This document shows, piece by piece, positions 4,714 through 6,743 of a DNA stretch of 6,743 bases. This stretch comes from Phycisphaerae bacterium. Its GTDB lineage: Bacteria > Planctomycetota > Phycisphaerae > UBA1845. The stretch spans positions 1 to 6,743 of the forward strand of contig JANQGB010000354.1 in the NCBI GenBank assembly GCA_028277545.1, read 5' to 3'. The position numbers and the translations under genes were made by a program. The notes below the pieces were generated by a model. The model was not told where the DNA came from. It did not search any database and saw nothing but the letters and a program-made list of their open reading frames with translations. Positions within the stretch are counted from its first letter, which is position 1, and every line of letters starts with the position of its first letter.

Positions 4714-6042
4714 TCAGCCGGGCAGATTGGCCACCGCCGCGTCACGGTCGTAGCGGTATGGGCGGTGGCAACCCGGCGAGCACGATCCGCCGGTCGGCGT
4801 TTGCGAGAACTTGATTGGAATACGCCACTCGCCGAAGGGCACTGACTCGGCCATGTGCCGTGGTCTGTTGCTGGCGTGGGTCTCGTGGCATGCCCGGCAG
4901 GTGCGACCCTTGGGCGTGCGGTGTACATGGACGTAGTGCAGGTTCTGCTTGCCATTGCGGAAGTTGGTCAGCGTGTCAGTGCTGGCTTCGTACACCGCGT
5001 CCGCCTCGTGACACCCGAAGCACAGTGCGTAGCGCTCTTCTTCGAAGGGGGCGTAGAAGCCGGGCGGATACGCTTCGGTTAGGAGGCGAAAGTTCTCTCC
5101 CCCGTGGACCTCGTGGCAGCCCGTGCAGCTCTTGTCGCGAATAGGACCGTGGTGGTTCGGATTCTCCGCCAGGAGCTTTCCCAGGCCTGCGATCGTGGCC
5201 TCACCGGAGGTTACTTCCCGATCATGGCAACTCATGCACAGGGCCATGGGCTCGTCCACCAGGAGTTGCGCGGCGATAGCGGCGTGCGGGTCGTGACAGC
5301 TCGTGCACGACTTGCCAGCCGTCACCGCGTCGTGCCCCACGGTCGCCTCCTCCAGGACCTCGGCTATCGAATCGTGGCATTCCAGACACAGCTTCGGGGG
5401 CAGATCTCGCAGGATCATCTTGTTGGCCGCCCCGTGCGGATGATGGCAAGACGCGCAATCTTCGGTGGCCGGGTCGTGTTGGTGCTCCCTGGTGCTGATC
5501 CTGGTCGCGATCGCGTCGTGGCACTTTACGCATACCTCGCGGTCCGGCGCGAAGAGCAGGGCCGGGTGGTCCGAGGCGTGAGCATCATGACAGACCATGC
5601 AGGCCCCCGCGGCAACCGGCCCGTGCAGGAAAGCCAGGTTCTCAGTGACGTCGTCGTGGCAGTCAACACAGACGTCGGCTTCCTTGGCCTGATTCAGCAG
5701 CTTCGGTGCAGCGCTGCCGTGCGGGTCGTGGCACACGGTGCACTCGCCCTCGGCGGCCGGAGCGTGGCGGACCTTGCCCTCGAACTCGTCATGGCACTCC
5801 ATGCACAGCTCCGCCAGGTCTGACGTAAGCTTGAAGCCGTGGGTCTTGGCGTCGGTCTCCTCGTGGCACAGGTCGCACGAACCCTCGCCGACCGGGTCGT
5901 GCACCACCGCCCGCTGGCCGAATTCGCCGTGGCACGCGGCGTCGATGCAACTGCCCGCGTACTTGGGCGGTCCCTGGGCCGAAGCCGTCATTGGCACAGC
6001 CATCACCGCCATCGCGCCGAGGAGACCAGCCGCTACGCGCAT
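4714..6042 (-). CDS. Exported 15-haem c-type cytochrome (doubled-CXXCH family)
   Basis: A 442-residue protein with signal peptide MRVAAGLLGAMAVMAVPM and cleavage near TASA|QG. It has 13 CXXCH sites (Cys56, 80, 101, 125, 148, 171, 196, 219, 246, 269, 306, 341, 382), one CX4CH at the start (CIDAACH, Cys32) and one CX3CH at the end (CSPGCH, Cys421), so up to 15 haems. About 21 further His are available for bis-His ligation. Residues 101-345 repeat a two-haem unit of roughly 45-50 residues (CHDPHG, then a Leu-rich stretch, then CxxCHD). The C-terminal part (about 361-431: NFRNG, HYVHVHR, RACHETHAS, VPFGEW, PGCHRPYRYDR) looks like a conserved cap known to me from metal-reducer cytochromes. ATG 6042 is chosen because GGGAGGA lies 8 nt upstream and the signal peptide begins there; an in-frame extension to 6144 adds 34 unlikely residues. 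It overlaps the upstream stop by 1 nt. Probable role: a long electron wire in the periplasm or at the cell surface. Confidence 0.95.
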   Translation of the reverse strand: MRVAAGLLGAMAVMAVPMTASAQGPPKYAGSCIDAACHGEFGQRAVVHDPVGEGSCDLCHEETDAKTHGFKLTSDLAELCMECHDEFEGKVRHAPAAEGECTVCHDPHGSAAPKLLNQAKEADVCVDCHDDVTENLAFLHGPVAAGACMVCHDAHASDHPALLFAPDREVCVKCHDAIATRISTREHQHDPATEDCASCHHPHGAANKMILRDLPPKLCLECHDSIAEVLEEATVGHDAVTAGKSCTSCHDPHAAIAAQLLVDEPMALCMSCHDREVTSGEATIAGLGKLLAENPNHHGPIRDKSCTGCHEVHGGENFRLLTEAYPPGFYAPFEEERYALCFGCHEADAVYEASTDTLTNFRNGKQNLHYVHVHRTPKGRTCRACHETHASNRPRHMAESVPFGEWRIPIKFSQTPTGGSCSPGCHRPYRYDRDAAVANLPG

Positions 6043-6743
6043 TATTTGTGTCCTCCCTCGGGGCTGCTGGGTTGGGGACTGAACAGGAGGAGGATAGGGC
6101 CGCTCGCCGTGGGAACCGCGCGTTGCTTGCCCAACTCCAGCCACGCCCGGCCGTCCTCGCCGGCAGCGGCTGCCACCTCCACCTGCAGGGCACTGACTGC
6201 TCCTTTACCCCGCGACGGGCGATACTCCTCGACCAGTCGGCCCGCCGGCACGAAGCGAGCGATGCGAAACTCGTATTGCGAACCGGCCACGTCGACCGCC
6301 TCGTCCAGCGCCAGCGCCTTGGTGCTGCTCGTACCGGCCTGACGTATCCACACCTCATGCTCGCGAAGCCCCACTGTCACCAGTGTGAAGTCCGGCGCGG
6401 CGGACTTCTTGTCCGGCGGGCAGTCCAGTGTGACACGGAAGGGCAGTGATGGCTGCCCGCTCTTGGCGAAGTCGGGAAACTTGGCAAAGATCCACTGCTC
6501 CGACTTCTTCCCGTCGTGCTCAACCTCGATCAGGACGGCCGGGTTGATTCGCTTCGCTGACTGGTTCGAGGGCTGATTGGTCTTGCTATCCACTCCGAAG
6601 TGGGGGAAAAACTTCACGACGCGAACGGTGGCCTCGAACTTCTCCAGCTTGTGGACGGCACCCTCTTTGGCAGGCAGTTCCAGAGCCGCGTTCCTACGCT
6701 CATCGCCGAGGGGGACGACGGAGGCGCGGCTCTGGAACTGCCT
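6042..6743 (-). CDS. C-terminal part of a periplasmic-type protein, possibly ResB-like cytochrome c biogenesis factor
   Basis: The frame is open from the right edge to TAA at 6044-6042 (233 codons), so the N-terminus lies outside. The segment has no membrane span, no haem motif and no signal. It reads as a beta-rich soluble domain: ALELPAKEGAVHKLEKFEA, VRVVKFFPHFGVD, INPAVLIEVEHDGKKSEQWI, then FAKFPDF, and later YEFRIARFVPAGRLVEEY. The order (Leu-Pro strand, FFPxF, NPAxxxEV, FAKFPDF) recalls the large periplasmic domain of some ResB/CcsB-like system II cytochrome c maturation proteins, but this is from memory and the membrane helices that would prove it are not in the window. A 1-nt overlap with the 15-haem gene shows tight co-expression, which suits a haem-attachment partner. 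GTG at 6617 is an internal possibility only; the frame upstream of it looks coding. The first codons overlap an inverted repeat and may be unreliable. Confidence 0.55.
   Translation of the reverse strand, partial: RQFQSRASVVPLGDERRNAALELPAKEGAVHKLEKFEATVRVVKFFPHFGVDSKTNQPSNQSAKRINPAVLIEVEHDGKKSEQWIFAKFPDFAKSGQPSLPFRVTLDCPPDKKSAAPDFTLVTVGLREHEVWIRQAGTSSTKALALDEAVDVAGSQYEFRIARFVPAGRLVEEYRPSRGKGAVSALQVEVAAAAGEDGRAWLELGKQRAVPTASGPILLLFSPQPSSPEGGHK
6051..6057 (-). promoter_or_regulatory. Ribosome binding site deciding the start of the 15-haem gene
   Basis: GGGAGGA sits 8 nt upstream of ATG 6042 and inside the end of the preceding gene. The preceding TAA (6044-6042) and the ATG share one base, as in translationally coupled genes. 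The upstream in-frame codon at 6144 leads into a non-signal-like stretch. Confidence 0.8.
6672..6743. repeat. Perfect 19-bp inverted repeat ending at the window edge
   Basis: AGGCAGTTCCAGAGCCGCG (6672-6690) recurs as its exact reverse complement at 6725-6743, separated by 34 bp. The second arm ends on the last base, so the repeat may be longer outside. It lies inside an open reading frame, where a perfect 19-bp hairpin is unusual. It could be a genuine structure or a fold-back at a contig end. Confidence 0.8.

Noticed and set aside
5104..5823. Plus-strand open frame antisense to the 15-haem gene
   Set aside because: It is periodic only because the haem repeats lie opposite. The minus strand carries 15 haem motifs and a signal peptide.
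6043..6144. Longer start for the 15-haem gene at 6144
   Set aside because: The added 34 residues are Pro/Arg/Gln-rich, sit before a complete signal peptide, and overlap the upstream coding region, while ATG 6042 has an excellent ribosome binding site.

Overview
The window is GC-rich Gram-negative DNA in which every supported gene lies on the minus strand, so transcription runs from the right edge (6743) to the left edge (1). It encodes an exported multihaem cytochrome c locus: three multihaem cytochromes (15, 4 and 5 haem-binding motifs), a six-bladed NHL-type beta-propeller lipoprotein, the start of a large protein that looks like an outer-membrane beta-barrel, and the end of a protein that may belong to cytochrome c maturation (ResB-like, uncertain). 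This content suggests an anaerobic, probably metal-reducing or otherwise extracellularly respiring diderm bacterium. The phylum cannot be fixed from the sequence alone.

Layout in transcription order. (1) 6743-6042: C-terminal part of a periplasmic-type protein, possibly ResB-like, cut by the window edge. A perfect 19-bp inverted repeat sits exactly at that edge. (2) 6042-4714: a 15-haem cytochrome whose ATG shares one base with the preceding stop codon. (3) 4713-4259: a non-coding gap holding a possible TPR-gene remnant, a TATAAT promoter overlapping an AT-rich palindrome, and a GC-rich leader of about 220 nt. (4) 4258-3614: a small exported tetrahaem cytochrome behind a very strong ribosome binding site. 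(5) 3613-3401: a gap with a strong hairpin. (6) 3400-2186: the NHL propeller lipoprotein. (7) 2159-1572: a pentahaem cytochrome starting at TTG. (8) 1575-1: the N-terminal 525 codons of the barrel-like protein, overlapping the pentahaem gene's stop by 4 nt in the longest reading.

The genes could form an electron route across the envelope. The 15-haem protein would act as periplasmic or surface wire. The barrel plus pentahaem protein would be an outer-membrane conduit. The propeller would be an anchoring or assembly factor. The tetrahaem protein, which has its own promoter and strongest translation signal, would be the abundant and possibly polymerising extracellular carrier. From memory, propeller (NHL) proteins, barrels and multihaem cytochromes also occur near omcS/omcE nanowire genes in Geobacter, so this may be a divergent relative of such clusters. 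That link is inference; haem motifs, signal peptides, reading frames and DNA repeats are read directly.
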